In this document: piece by piece, positions 47,887 through 57,132 of the stretch
Layout of the letters: each line of letters starts with the position of its first letter
Position numbering within the stretch: the first letter of the stretch is position 1
Assembly (NCBI RefSeq): GCF_009882935.1
Contig: NZ_WTVA01000003.1
Span: 30,400 to 94,399, forward strand
Source: Sneathiella chungangensis
GTDB taxonomy: Bacteria; Pseudomonadota; Alphaproteobacteria; Sneathiellales; Sneathiellaceae
Length of the DNA: 64,000 nucleotides
Reading direction: 5' to 3'
Position numbers and translations under genes: made by a program
The notes under the pieces: model-generated
Told to the model about the DNA's origin: nothing
Database searches by the model: none
What the model saw: the letters and a program-made list of their open reading frames with translations, nothing else

Positions 47887-49515
47887 ATGCTAGGTCTTAT
47901 TCAGGATCGGCCACTGCTGATTTCTTCACTCATCGAATATTCCGGACTTAATCACGGCGACGTTGAAATCGTTTCGCGCACCGTCGAGGGCCCTATTCAC
48001 CGCACCAATTACCGCACCCTCAATCTGCGCTCCAAGAAGCTGGCGCAGGCACTCGGCAAGCTGGGCGTCACGCTCGGTGACCGCATCGGCACGCTCGCCT
48101 GGAACAGTTACCGCCATATGGAGATTTACTTCGGTGTCTCCGGCATGGGCGCGGTCTGCCACACCATCAACCCGCGCCTGTTCCCCGAGCAGATCGCCTA
48201 TATCGTCAATCACGCGGAAGACAAATATATCTTTGTCGACTTGACCTTCATCCCGCTACTGGAGGCGCTGAAGGATCACCTCAAGAACGTCAAGGGCTTC
48301 GTCATCATGACGGACGAGGCGCATATGCCGAAAACGACGCTCGATAACGTCCTTTGCTACGAGACGCTGGTCGAGGCGGAGGATGGCGATTATGAATGGC
48401 CGCAGTTCGACGAGATGACCGCTTCCTCGCTCTGCTACACCTCGGGCACGACGGGCAACCCGAAGGGCGTGCTCTATGCCAACCGCTCCACCGTGCTCCA
48501 CAGCTTCTGCGTCTGCACGAATGACGGCCTCGGCGTCAGCAACCGCGACAGCATCCTCGCCGTGGTGCCGATGTTCCATGCCAATGCCTGGGGCCTGCCG
48601 TATGCGGCCGCCATGTGCGGCGCGAAGATGGTGATGCCGGGGGCGGCCATGGACGGCGCCTCCCTCTTTGAACTGATGGAGGCCGAGGAGGTTACGCTCG
48701 CCGCCGGGGTACCGACCATCTGGATGATGCTGCTTGGCCATGTGAAAGAGAATAATCTCAAGTTCTCGACGATGAAGCGCACGGTGATCGGCGGCTCCGC
48801 GGCACCGCGTACGATGATTGAAACCTTTGTCGATAAATACGGGGTTGAGGTGATCCACGCCTGGGGCATGACGGAGACGAGCCCGCTCGGCACGACGGGC
48901 AACCTGCTCAAGAAGCATGAAAATCTCTCCGGCAAGGAGAAGACCGATATCCGTGTCAAGCAGGGACGCGTCGTCTTTGGCGTTGAACTCAAGATCACCG
49001 GTGATGATGGCAAGGAGCTGCCGCGCGACGGCGTCGCGTTCGGCGATCTCAAGGTCCGCGGCCCATGGATCACCAGCGGCTACTTCAAAGGCGAGGGCGG
49101 GGACGTGCTGGACGCGGACGGCTGGTTCACGACCGGCGACGTCGGCACCATCGACCCCGACGGCTATATGCAGATCACCGACCGCTCCAAGGACGTGATC
49201 AAGTCCGGCGGCGAATGGATCTCTTCCATCGATGTCGAGAATGAGGCACTCGGCTGCCCCGGTATTGTCGAGGCCGCCGTGATCGCCATCCCGCATCCGA
49301 AGTGGGACGAACGCCCGCTGGTCATCGCGGTGAAGGAAAAGGACCATCCGGTCACCAGGGAAGATGTGATCAAGCATCTGGAGGGATGCCTCGCCAAATG
49401 GCAGCTTCCCGACGATGTGGTCTTCGTCGACGAACTCCCGCATACGGCGACCGGCAAGCTCCTCAAAACCAAACTCCGCGAGGACTTCAAGGACTACAAA
49501 CTACCGACGGCGTAA
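47887..49515 (+). CDS. Long-chain fatty-acid-CoA ligase
   Basis: Adenylates fatty acids with ATP and forms acyl-CoA. It is a 542-aa ANL-superfamily enzyme with the P-loop motif [11 protein letters not shown] (about residues 184-194), the GMTET motif region (about 325), [16 protein letters not shown] (about 412-427) and the hinge plus catalytic Lys region ([13 protein letters not shown] and [11 protein letters not shown] at the C-terminus). The ATG at 47887 with GGGAG upstream is preferred to three earlier in-frame starts. A strong terminator follows. Confidence 0.92.
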   Translation: MLGLIQDRPLLISSLIEYSGLNHGDVEIVSRTVEGPIHRTNYRTLNLRSKKLAQALGKLGVTLGDRIGTLAWNSYRHMEIYFGVSGMGAVCHTINPRLFPEQIAYIVNHAEDKYIFVDLTFIPLLEALKDHLKNVKGFVIMTDEAHMPKTTLDNVLCYETLVEAEDGDYEWPQFDEMTASSLCYTSGTTGNPKGVLYANRSTVLHSFCVCTNDGLGVSNRDSILAVVPMFHANAWGLPYAAAMCGAKMVMPGAAMDGASLFELMEAEEVTLAAGVPTIWMMLLGHVKENNLKFSTMKRTVIGGSAAPRTMIETFVDKYGVEVIHAWGMTETSPLGTTGNLLKKHENLSGKEKTDIRVKQGRVVFGVELKITGDDGKELPRDGVAFGDLKVRGPWITSGYFKGEGGDVLDADGWFTTGDVGTIDPDGYMQITDRSKDVIKSGGEWISSIDVENEALGCPGIVEAAVIAIPHPKWDERPLVIAVKEKDHPVTREDVIKHLEGCLAKWQLPDDVVFVDELPHTATGKLLKTKLREDFKDYKLPTA

Positions 49516-49540
49516 GGCGGCACCTCAGGAACTAGATCAA

Positions 49541-49570
49541 AAAACAAGCCGGAAATTTCCGGCTTGTTTT
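49541..49570. terminator. Rho-independent terminator after acyl-CoA ligase
   Basis: A near-perfect 30-base palindrome: AAACAAGCCGGAAA followed directly by its complement TTTCCGGCTTGTTT. It works for the gene to the left and isolates the lipoprotein operon to the right. Confidence 0.88.
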
Positions 49571-49595
49571 GTAGAGACGTAAAAAAATTATCGTA

Positions 49596-49624
49596 TTGAT
49601 TGAATTGATCCCCTTGGCTATCAT
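49596..49624 (+). promoter_or_regulatory. Sigma-70 promoter of the lipoprotein/M48 operon
   Basis: TTGATT (49596-49601) and TATCAT (49619-49624) are 17 bases apart. Transcription would begin near 49631, which rules out the in-frame ATG at 49596 as the start of the first gene and supports the one at 49653. Confidence 0.6.
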
Positions 49625-49652
49625 ACGAAAAAATAGCTTTAGGTGGCTCCCA

Positions 49653-50711
49653 ATGTTCCAATTACGTGTCCTTTTTTTTCTTGTCATTTCCGGCCTTTTT
49701 CTCTCGTCTTGCGCGCCGACATTTACAGAAAGCAAAACTGCAGGAAATGGCAGTGCAGAAAGTGTCGCGTTGGTATCCGATAATGAAACGCCGACGCTCT
49801 CTGACGTGCGAGATAGAACTGAGCGGCCCACGCCTAAGATCCAGCCGGCGAAAACGGTGACGGAGGGTGACTTGGGAGCTGGTAATAAAATCCGTATTAA
49901 AATGTTACCTGGATTTAGTTCGCAACCATATCTTTGCAGCAGCTCGAATAGCTGCGAGCCGGTAAAAATATTGTCTGCCACGTCAAGTAATGTGTCTATG
50001 CATAATCCAGACAATGGTTCCTCAAAAGAAGCCGCAAATATTATTGCAGACGTCGAATTGAGCGACGAAACTTTGGAGGTCGTTGGCAAGAAAATTGAGG
50101 ATAGCGCAAAGGGAAAAAAGATTTTAATCATGACGCCGGATGCGGAATTGAGTGAACTTTCTGCCGGCGGCCTGACGGAACCAAATGCCCTCTGGACTTC
50201 AGCGGCGAAAGGCTATGTGACGGAATTCATGGCGCAGTATTTTACGGATTTGGGGTACAGCGTCGCAATTTATTCCGATGAAGCCCAACTCGTCCCGACG
50301 GAAACCGCGCAGGATCTTGTCGATCTGCATGAAGCTGTCGGACAGTCGATTTTCATTTATCAATACAACACGCTTTTTCAGCTTCCGACGAAAAAAGATG
50401 GCAGCTTTAACTGGACGCTCGGCAAGACGGCCCATGACCTGAAGGAAGCTTACGGCGCAGACTTGGGGCTGTTCGTTTATATCCGGGATTCCTATTCCAG
50501 TGGTTCGCGGGTTGCCGCTCAAATTCTTGCGGCGGCGGTTTTCGGCGTTGGTATTCCTGGGGGGCAACAGGTCGGTTTCGTTTCCCTCGTCGATCTCGAG
50601 ACCGGGAATATCCTGTGGTATAATCGTTTGATTTCGGGCGGCGGCGACCTTCGAACATTCGAACCCGCTTTCGATGCGACAGAGAATCTTTTGGAAGACA
50701 TTCCTTTATGA
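49653..50711 (+). CDS. Outer-membrane-type lipoprotein, possibly with a CsgG-like domain
   Basis: A 352-aa lipoprotein of no recognised family. The signal peptide ends in a lipobox FLSSC (Cys at about residue 19), followed by APTF, with no Asp at +2, so sorting to the outer membrane is expected. A Ser/Thr/Pro-rich region reaches about 70. The C-terminal part (about 165-352) looks like an alternating alpha/beta domain: KKILIMTPDAEL, then GADLGLFVYIRDSYSSGSRVA and VSLVDLETGNILWYN, resembling CsgG/TolB-N-like folds, but this is an impression only. AGGTGG precedes the ATG. It overlaps the M48 gene by 4 bases. Confidence 0.65.
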   Translation: MFQLRVLFFLVISGLFLSSCAPTFTESKTAGNGSAESVALVSDNETPTLSDVRDRTERPTPKIQPAKTVTEGDLGAGNKIRIKMLPGFSSQPYLCSSSNSCEPVKILSATSSNVSMHNPDNGSSKEAANIIADVELSDETLEVVGKKIEDSAKGKKILIMTPDAELSELSAGGLTEPNALWTSAAKGYVTEFMAQYFTDLGYSVAIYSDEAQLVPTETAQDLVDLHEAVGQSIFIYQYNTLFQLPTKKDGSFNWTLGKTAHDLKEAYGADLGLFVYIRDSYSSGSRVAAQILAAAVFGVGIPGGQQVGFVSLVDLETGNILWYNRLISGGGDLRTFEPAFDATENLLEDIPL

Positions 50712-51874
50712 GATTGATAAGCGTAGCCGCAGGGGTGAGTTTTTTCATGTCGGCCTGCGCTAGCAGCGGACCAATCGGCGATGTGAAACCCGGTGAAGAG
50801 TTGAAGTTGACCTCTTTGGAAGCGGGCCTTCGCATGAAAATGGATGAAGCGGAGCGAAGTTTCTCGACAAGTGAACTAATCATCAAGGATCCGGAACTTC
50901 AAGATTATCTCGATGGGCTGGTTTGCCGACTTTCCGCAGATATTTGCCCGGATATAAGGCTTTACATTGTCAAAATACCATACTTCAACGCCTCTATGTC
51001 GCCGAACGGCGTGATGCAGGTCTGGACGGGGCTCATGCTGCGAGTAGAAAACGAGGCTCAGCTTGCGACAGTTCTTGCGCATGAACTGGTGCATTATAGG
51101 AAACGCCATTCCATCAAGATGTGGAATTCCGCAAGGAATACGACGGACTTTCTTGCGTTTTTCAATCTTACGCTGGGTGGCGTCGGTTATGGTCTGGTTG
51201 GTCTCGCCGCGACGTTGGGAGCGACGGGGTCAATTCAGGCTTACTCGCGAGATTTGGAAAGAGAAGCGGACGAAATAGGGCAGGACTCACTGTACGCCGC
51301 TGGATACGATCCGTCGGAATCCGCGAAACTTTGGGAAAACATCAAGGGCGAATATGACGCGGGAGAGCGGGAGACGACCGCCATCTTTTTTGCGTCTCAC
51401 CCACCCGCCGAAGATCGGGTGGAAAATCTTAAGGGGCGGGCTGAAACCTATCCGGAGCGTTCTCTTCAAACTCAGCGGCTTACTGACAATCGCTTTCGGG
51501 AGTTGGTCGACGCGCGCTGGCAGGGCTGGATCAGAGACCTGATTGATACTGGTTCATACAAAGAGACGCTGTTTGTTATCGACAAGCTTGAAAAACGAAA
51601 TTTCAGCCCTGTGGCGCTCGCTTTCTATCGTGGTGATGTCTATCGGCGACGTAGTGAGGAAGGGGACCTCGAAAAAGCAAAGGAAGCCTATTTGGCGGCC
51701 GCAGCGTCACCAGATGCGCCGCCTAAAACCTATAAAAATCTTGGTCTTGTCGCTAAACGCCAAAAAGAGAGTGGTAAAGCCATCGAATATTTTGAAATTT
51801 ACCTCACTCGGTATCCGGAAGCGTCGGATCGTTTTCTGGTCGAGTCTTACATCACGCAACTGAGGGAATCATGA
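50708..51874 (+). CDS. M48 family metalloprotease lipoprotein with C-terminal TPR
   Basis: A 388-aa zinc protease. The signal peptide ends with a lipobox MSAC (Cys at 17). The zinc motif is HELVH (His125, Glu126, His129), and the third ligand is Glu184 in the EREADEIG segment. A hydrophobic stretch (about 147-175) lies between them. Residues about 310-385 form TPR-like helices (YRGDVYRRRSEEGDLEKAKEAYLAAA). The layout resembles the periplasmic BepA/LoiP group of outer-membrane quality-control proteases. It overlaps both neighbours by 4 bases (ATGA), so translation is coupled. Confidence 0.85.
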   Translation: MRLISVAAGVSFFMSACASSGPIGDVKPGEELKLTSLEAGLRMKMDEAERSFSTSELIIKDPELQDYLDGLVCRLSADICPDIRLYIVKIPYFNASMSPNGVMQVWTGLMLRVENEAQLATVLAHELVHYRKRHSIKMWNSARNTTDFLAFFNLTLGGVGYGLVGLAATLGATGSIQAYSRDLEREADEIGQDSLYAAGYDPSESAKLWENIKGEYDAGERETTAIFFASHPPAEDRVENLKGRAETYPERSLQTQRLTDNRFRELVDARWQGWIRDLIDTGSYKETLFVIDKLEKRNFSPVALAFYRGDVYRRRSEEGDLEKAKEAYLAAAASPDAPPKTYKNLGLVAKRQKESGKAIEYFEIYLTRYPEASDRFLVESYITQLRES

Positions 51875-52437
51875 GACTTTTAATCATTCTGCTGCTGACA
51901 TTGACCATCGCGAGCTGTGCGCCGACTTTCCAGCTCAAAAAAGCCGGTCAGGGAACCATGTGGGACAGTTATTCGGTGGCGACGTCCGAAGATATTAATG
52001 AACTTAAGGCCGAACGATCCGTAATGTGGACACAGGACGGACCTATTCTGGAGCGAGTGGAATTCTGGGCGCCGGTCGCGAATGACAATAAACTTCCATT
52101 GATATACGCGCCAGGAAATGACGAGCGCGCGGGAAAATTCCGATCGGACATGACTCCGGAAGAAATCGTCGAACTTGTCAGAAACGGGTTTTCGCTCACT
52201 GTCTCGACGCCGACTTTTATCGGTAATCTGCAACCCGTCCCCTTCGGTGACCTGCAGGGCTATATGATAGATGTCAATCTTTCCACCAAAGACGGAGCCG
52301 ATTTCAAAGGAAAGCTTTTGTTTGCGACAATGGAAGGCAAGCTGATGGTTATTTTCTTCGCCGCCCGCGAAACCCATTATTATGAAGCGCGGTTACCCTA
52401 TTTCAATAATATCGTGCATTCCATTAAACTTAGTTGA
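51871..52437 (+). CDS. Lipoprotein of unknown function
   Basis: A 188-aa lipoprotein. The signal peptide ends IASC (Cys at 16) and continues with APTF, the same four residues as after the lipidated Cys of the first gene in the operon. The mature part is mixed alpha/beta with no recognised domain. It contains one segment with FFAARETHYYEARLPYFNNIVHSI near the C-terminus. Last gene of the three-gene operon, followed by a strong terminator. A shared outer-membrane complex with the M48 protease is the natural inference. Confidence 0.7.
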   Translation: MRLLIILLLTLTIASCAPTFQLKKAGQGTMWDSYSVATSEDINELKAERSVMWTQDGPILERVEFWAPVANDNKLPLIYAPGNDERAGKFRSDMTPEEIVELVRNGFSLTVSTPTFIGNLQPVPFGDLQGYMIDVNLSTKDGADFKGKLLFATMEGKLMVIFFAARETHYYEARLPYFNNIVHSIKLS

Positions 52438-52455
52438 GTTTTACCAACTCTGGAG

Positions 52456-52482
52456 AAAGCCGGGCACCCGCCCGGCTTTTTG
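52456..52482 (+). terminator. Rho-independent terminator of the lipoprotein/M48 operon
   Basis: AAAGCCGGGC and GCCCGGCTTT form a 10-bp perfect stem with a 4-base loop and a following T run. Confidence 0.88.
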
Positions 52483-52549
52483 CTTGCTTCCGCCTTGCAT
52501 TCCCGGGTGGTTGGTATATCTCAAAAGGGCGCAGGAGTAAGAACAGGAA

Positions 52550-53575
52550 ATGACAGGAAAAAGCATGTCTCTAACCAACAAGCAATATCGTCTCGCGGCG
52601 CGGCCCGTCGGGGTACCGAAGGACAGCGACTGGGAGTTCACGACGGAGCCGGTGCCGGAGATTGGCGCGGGCGACGTGCTGGTGAAAAATCACTATGCCT
52701 CCCTCGATCCGGCCATGCGCGGCTGGATGAACGAGGGCCGCTCCTATATTCCGCCGGTCAAGATCGGCGCGGTGATGCGCGCCGGCACGGTCGGCGAGGT
52801 GATTGCCTCCAACAGCCCGGACATCAAGGTCGGCGAGTTCGTGAGCGGGATGCTCGGCATCCAGCAGTATGGCAAGGCCGCCGCGAAGGAGCTGACGAAG
52901 GTCGATCCGAACCTCGCGCCCATCGAAAATTATCTTGGCGGCCTCGGTATGCCGGGCCTGACCGCCTATTTCGGTCTGCTTGACGTCGGCGCGGTGAAGG
53001 AAGGCGATACGGTGCTCGTCTCCGGCGCGGCCGGGGCGGTGGGCTCTATTGTCGGCCAGATCGCCAAGATCAAGGGCGCGCGCGCCGTCGGCATCGCCGG
53101 AGGGGCGGAGAAATGCGCCTATGTGGTCGATGAGCTCGGATTTGATGCCTGCCTCGACTACAAGTCGGACAGTTTCAAGCAGGACCTGAAGGAGCCGCTC
53201 AAGACCGGCGTCGACGTCTATTTCGACAATGTCGGCGGCGAGATCCTCGATATCGCGCTGGCCCGCATCAACCGCCATGCCCGCATCGTCATTTGCGGGG
53301 CGATTTCGCAGTATAACAACACCACGCCCATGCGCGGGCCGCAGAATTATATCAACCTGCTGGTCCATCACGCGCGCATGGAGGGATTCGTCGTCTTCGA
53401 CTATGTCACCCGCTATGGTGAGGGCGTTCAGGACCTGGCGACATGGTACCGCGAGGGCAAGCTCAAACTCCGCAACCAGATCGAGACCGGGATCGGGAAT
53501 TTCCCCTCGGTCCTTCTCAAGCTGTTCAAGGGCGAAAATACCGGCAAACTGCTCTTGAAAGTCGTCGAGGACTGA
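52550..53575 (+). CDS. NADP-dependent medium-chain oxidoreductase (CurA/YncB type)
   Basis: A zinc-independent MDR-family reductase of 341 aa, in the group of leukotriene B4 dehydrogenases and curcumin reductase CurA. The N-terminal substrate part contains HYASLDPAMRGWMNE, and the NADPH site is VSGAAGAVGSIVGQIAKIKGARAVGIAGG (about residues 158-185). DVYFDNVGGEILD follows. It likely reduces alpha,beta-unsaturated ketones or aldehydes. The start is ambiguous between ATG 52550 and ATG 52565. The second has AGGAAAAA at good spacing. Confidence 0.9.
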   Translation: MTGKSMSLTNKQYRLAARPVGVPKDSDWEFTTEPVPEIGAGDVLVKNHYASLDPAMRGWMNEGRSYIPPVKIGAVMRAGTVGEVIASNSPDIKVGEFVSGMLGIQQYGKAAAKELTKVDPNLAPIENYLGGLGMPGLTAYFGLLDVGAVKEGDTVLVSGAAGAVGSIVGQIAKIKGARAVGIAGGAEKCAYVVDELGFDACLDYKSDSFKQDLKEPLKTGVDVYFDNVGGEILDIALARINRHARIVICGAISQYNNTTPMRGPQNYINLLVHHARMEGFVVFDYVTRYGEGVQDLATWYREGKLKLRNQIETGIGNFPSVLLKLFKGENTGKLLLKVVED

Positions 53576-53605
53576 CAAAAATAACAAATACATCATGACG
53601 ATGAG

Positions 53606-53634
53606 GGCGCCGCCGATTTACGGCGGCGCCTTTT
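53606..53634 (+). terminator. Rho-independent terminator after oxidoreductase
   Basis: GGCGCCGCCG and CGGCGGCGCC form a 10-bp stem with loop ATTTA, followed by TTTT. Confidence 0.88.
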
Positions 53635-53679
53635 CTCTGTAGGCTGCTAACTTAAGTAGGATGTATTGAAAGGCTGTCG

Positions 53680-54915
53680 ATGGAGTCGCTTGAGTTAATT
53701 CTTGTATTTGTCTCGTTTCTGTTCCTGATCGGCTGCCTGCTTACGCCTGTCGCCGACCGACTCGGTGCGCCATTCCTGCTGCTGTTTCTCTGCATCGGCT
53801 TGCTGATGGGGGAGAACGGCATCGGCGGTGTCCGGTTTGGCGATTTCAACATGGCCTATAATATCGGCTCCATCGCGCTGGCGCTGATCCTGTTTTCCGG
53901 TGGTCTTGACACCAGTCGCGAGATTTTCAAAAAAGCGGCAGCGCCGGCCATGTCGCTGGCCGTTGTCGGCGTGATCGCGACCTGCGTGATTGTCGGGGTG
54001 CTGATCCATTTCCTGTTCGACTTTCCAATCGGCATTGCGCTGCTTCTGGGCGCGGTTATCGGCTCGACGGACGCGGCCGCGACCTTCCTGCTGCTGCGGC
54101 AGCGCAATATCCAGCTGAAAGACAATCTTGGCGAAACCCTGAAGGTGGAGGCGGGGATCAACGATCCCATGGCGATCTTCCTGACCATCACCATGGTGAC
54201 GATCGTCGATAACGACCTGCCGGTCGACCTGCCGACGCTGGTCTCCTTCCTGCCGGAACTCGCGCGCCAGCTCGGCCTCGGCGTTATCGGCGGCGTTATC
54301 GGCGGATTTGTCAGCGCCTTCCTGATCAACAAGGTCAAGATGCCGGTCAGCCTGTTCGCGCCCTTCGCCATGGCCTCGGCCCTGCTGTTGTTCAATCTGA
54401 CGGCCTTAAGCGGCGGCAGCGGCTTTCTCGCCGTCTTTATCTGCGGGGCGATCCTGCGCGATCGCATGACCCACCAGACAGAGCGGGTCCGCCAGTTCCA
54501 TGACGGTCTTTCCTGGATCAGCCAGATTGTCCTGTTCCTGATGCTTGGCCTGCTGGTGACGCCGAAGGACGTGCTTGCCCATATTCCGCTCGGCCTCGGT
54601 GTGGCGGCGGTGCTGATCTTCATTGCCCGGCCCCTTGCGACCAGCCTGTCGCTGACGCCCTTCGGCATCGGCTGGCGGCAGCAGGCTTTCATCGGCTGGG
54701 TCGGGCTGCGCGGCGCGGTGCCGATCTTCCTCGCCATCATCCCGGTGATCAGCCCGGGCCCGCTCAGCACGGGCTTTTTCGACGTCGTCTTCGTGGTCGT
54801 CGTTTCCTCGCTCCTGCTGCAGGGCTGGACCATCTCGCTCGCCGCGCGCTGGCTTGGCCTTGTCGCCGAGCCGGAGGACGGGCCGGAGCTGCCGCTTCGC
54901 GAAGGCAAGGATTGA
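53680..54915 (+). CDS. Cation/proton antiporter (NhaP2/CvrA-like, short form)
   Basis: A polytopic CPA-family antiporter of 411 aa with about 12 hydrophobic segments. Ion-site motifs are visible in LLLGAVIGSTDAAATF (about residues 120-135) and VEAGINDPMAIFLTI (about 158-172). It is most like K+/H+ antiporter NhaP2, but that protein continues about 170 residues with TrkA-C and CorC-HlyC regulatory domains, which are absent here. The C-terminus is short and charged. It may need a separate regulator or work ungated. Confidence 0.87.
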   Translation: MESLELILVFVSFLFLIGCLLTPVADRLGAPFLLLFLCIGLLMGENGIGGVRFGDFNMAYNIGSIALALILFSGGLDTSREIFKKAAAPAMSLAVVGVIATCVIVGVLIHFLFDFPIGIALLLGAVIGSTDAAATFLLLRQRNIQLKDNLGETLKVEAGINDPMAIFLTITMVTIVDNDLPVDLPTLVSFLPELARQLGLGVIGGVIGGFVSAFLINKVKMPVSLFAPFAMASALLLFNLTALSGGSGFLAVFICGAILRDRMTHQTERVRQFHDGLSWISQIVLFLMLGLLVTPKDVLAHIPLGLGVAAVLIFIARPLATSLSLTPFGIGWRQQAFIGWVGLRGAVPIFLAIIPVISPGPLSTGFFDVVFVVVVSSLLLQGWTISLAARWLGLVAEPEDGPELPLREGKD

Positions 54916-55027
54916 TTTTTTCCGCCAAAGGCCTTATCTAGTCGCGAGCCCGCGATGGGAAATTTCCCGACCGCCGGCTCTTTTTTTCAACCTCCGGCGC
55001 CGCGTGCGCGGGAGATCGGGACATATC

Positions 55028-56617
55028 ATGACGATACTGGAAGAACGGGTCGCCAACCGGCGGACCTTCGCGATTATCGCCCATCCGGATGCGGGCAAGA
55101 CGACGCTGACCGAGAAGCTGCTGCTGTTCGGCGGCGCCATTCAGCTTGCCGGCGCGGTGAAGACACGCGGCGAACAGCGGCGCGCGCGCTCCGACTGGAT
55201 GAAGGTGGAGCGCGAAAGGGGCATCTCGGTCGCCTCCTCGGTGATGACGTTCGACTATCGCGACAAGACCTTCAACCTGCTCGACACCCCGGGCCATGAG
55301 GATTTCAGCGAGGATACCTACCGCACCCTGACCGCGGTCGACAGCGCCGTCATGGTGCTCGACGGTGCCAAGGGTATCGAGAGCCAGACCCGCAAACTGT
55401 TCGAGGTCTGCCGCCTTCGTGATATGCCGATCACCACCTTCATCAACAAGTTCGACCGCGAGGCGCTGGATCCGTTCGACCTCCTCGATGATATCGAGCA
55501 GACGCTGGCGCTCGACGTCGTGCCGGCAAGCTGGCCGATCGGCATGGGCCGGAATTTTCTCGGCTGTTATGACCTGTTCAACGACCGGCTGGTGTTGGTC
55601 GCGAAGGGCAAGGACAACCATATGGACGAGGGGGTCACCTGCAACGGCCTCGACGATCCCAAGCTCGATGAACTGTTGCCCGCCGATGCGGTGCAGAAAC
55701 TGCGCGAGGATGTCGAGATGGCGCGTGGCCTCTGCCCGGAATTCGACCTGCAGGCGTATCTCGAGGGCACTATGACTCCGGTCTATTTCGGCAGCGCAAT
55801 CAATAATTTCGGTGTGGAAACCCTGCTCAACGGCCTGACCGAGGCGGCGCCGAGCCCGCGGGCCGCGCCGGCGGCGGGACGCAATATCTCACCGCTTGAA
55901 GACAAGGTCAGCGGCTTTATCTTCAAGATCCAGGCGAATATGGACCCCAAGCATCGCGACCGCATCGCCTTCATGCGGCTGGTCTCCGGCCATTTCAAGC
56001 GCGGCGCCAAGCTGAAGCATGTGCGCAGCGAGAAGACGCTCAATATCCATAACCCGGTGCTGTTCCTTGCGCAGGACCGCGAACTCGCGGAGGAAGCCTG
56101 GCCCGGCGATATCATCGGCATTCCGAACCATGGCAACCTGCGCATCGGCGATGCCCTGACGGAGGGCGAGGAAATCCGCTTTACCGGCATCCCGAGCTTC
56201 GCGCCCGAACTGCTGCAGAAGGTGCGCCCCGTCGATCCGATGCGCGCCAAGCATCTGGGCCGGGCGCTGGTACAGCTCGCCGAGGAGGGCGCGGCGCGGA
56301 CCTTCAAGACCCGCATGGGTTCCGACTGGGTGGTCGGCGTCGTCGGCGGCCTGCAATTCGAGGTGCTGGCCGATCGCATCCGCACCGAGTATGATATCCC
56401 CGTCAATTTTCAGGCAACGGAGCTTTACACCGCGCGCTGGGTCGAATGCGACGATGCGCGCGAGATGAAGAAATTCACCGACGCCAACCAGGCCTCGCTC
56501 GCGGAAGATCATGATGATGCGCCGGTCTTCCTCGCGCGCAATTCATGGCATCTGGAGCGGGCGGAAAAGGACTGGCCGAAGATCCGGTTCCTCAAGACCA
56601 AAGAACAATCCGCGTAA
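55028..56617 (+). CDS. prfC: Peptide chain release factor 3
   Basis: A ribosome-bound GTPase that removes RF1/RF2 after termination. The 529-aa protein has G1 AHPDAGKTTLTEK (about residues 17-29), the switch motif DTPGHEDFSEDTYRTL (about 85-100), and NKFDRE (about 139-144). The RF3-specific C-terminal domain follows (FQATELYTARWVECDD). The ATG at 55028 is chosen over an in-frame start at 54854 that lies inside the antiporter gene. Confidence 0.96.
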   Translation: MTILEERVANRRTFAIIAHPDAGKTTLTEKLLLFGGAIQLAGAVKTRGEQRRARSDWMKVERERGISVASSVMTFDYRDKTFNLLDTPGHEDFSEDTYRTLTAVDSAVMVLDGAKGIESQTRKLFEVCRLRDMPITTFINKFDREALDPFDLLDDIEQTLALDVVPASWPIGMGRNFLGCYDLFNDRLVLVAKGKDNHMDEGVTCNGLDDPKLDELLPADAVQKLREDVEMARGLCPEFDLQAYLEGTMTPVYFGSAINNFGVETLLNGLTEAAPSPRAAPAAGRNISPLEDKVSGFIFKIQANMDPKHRDRIAFMRLVSGHFKRGAKLKHVRSEKTLNIHNPVLFLAQDRELAEEAWPGDIIGIPNHGNLRIGDALTEGEEIRFTGIPSFAPELLQKVRPVDPMRAKHLGRALVQLAEEGAARTFKTRMGSDWVVGVVGGLQFEVLADRIRTEYDIPVNFQATELYTARWVECDDAREMKKFTDANQASLAEDHDDAPVFLARNSWHLERAEKDWPKIRFLKTKEQSA

Positions 56618-56640
56618 GGACCAGAAGAGGGAGAGAAAAC

Positions 56641-57126
56641 ATGCCTTCATTCGATATTGTCTCCAAGACCGACATGGCGGAGGTGGAGAACGCGCTGAAC
56701 AATATCCGCCGCGAGATCGAGACCCGCTATGACTTCAAGGGCAGCAATTGCAAGATCGAGCGGGCCGATACCGCGATCACCATCTTTGCCGATGACGATC
56801 TCAAGCTGAAACAGATGCATGAGCTGCTGGCGACGCATCTCACGCGCCGCAAGATCGATGCGGGCGTCCTCGACTACAAGACGCCGGAGAAAGCCGCCGG
56901 GCAAAGCGTGCGGCAGGTCGTGACCGTCCGCCAGGGCATCGACAAGGAACTGGCGAAGAAGCTGGTGAAGGAGATCAAGAACTCCAAGATCAAGGTGCAG
57001 GTCTCAATCCAGGGGGACGAGCTCCGCGTTACCGGCAAAAAACGCGACGATCTGCAGGAGACCATCGCGTTTTGCAAGGGGCTCAAGCAGGAGCTGCCGC
57101 TGCAATATGTGAATTTCCGGGACTAG
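56641..57126 (+). CDS. yajQ: YajQ family nucleotide-binding protein
   Basis: A 161-aa protein of two ferredoxin-like domains. The N-terminus MPSFDIVSKTDMAEVENALNN and RYDFKGSNC are highly characteristic. Family members bind nucleotides or RNA, and some bind cyclic-di-GMP and act as transcriptional coregulators. The ATG at 56641 has GAGGGAGAG upstream. An earlier in-frame ATG at 56545 overlaps prfC and is rejected. It lies 23 bases after prfC and may be cotranscribed. Confidence 0.95.
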   Translation: MPSFDIVSKTDMAEVENALNNIRREIETRYDFKGSNCKIERADTAITIFADDDLKLKQMHELLATHLTRRKIDAGVLDYKTPEKAAGQSVRQVVTVRQGIDKELAKKLVKEIKNSKIKVQVSIQGDELRVTGKKRDDLQETIAFCKGLKQELPLQYVNFRD

Positions 57127-57132
57127 CGGAGC

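Noticed and set aside
49532..50131. A 199-aa minus-strand frame in the less GC-rich lipoprotein region
   Set aside because: It overlaps the strong terminator and the promoter, and is opposite a lipoprotein gene with a good signal peptide and ribosome-binding site.
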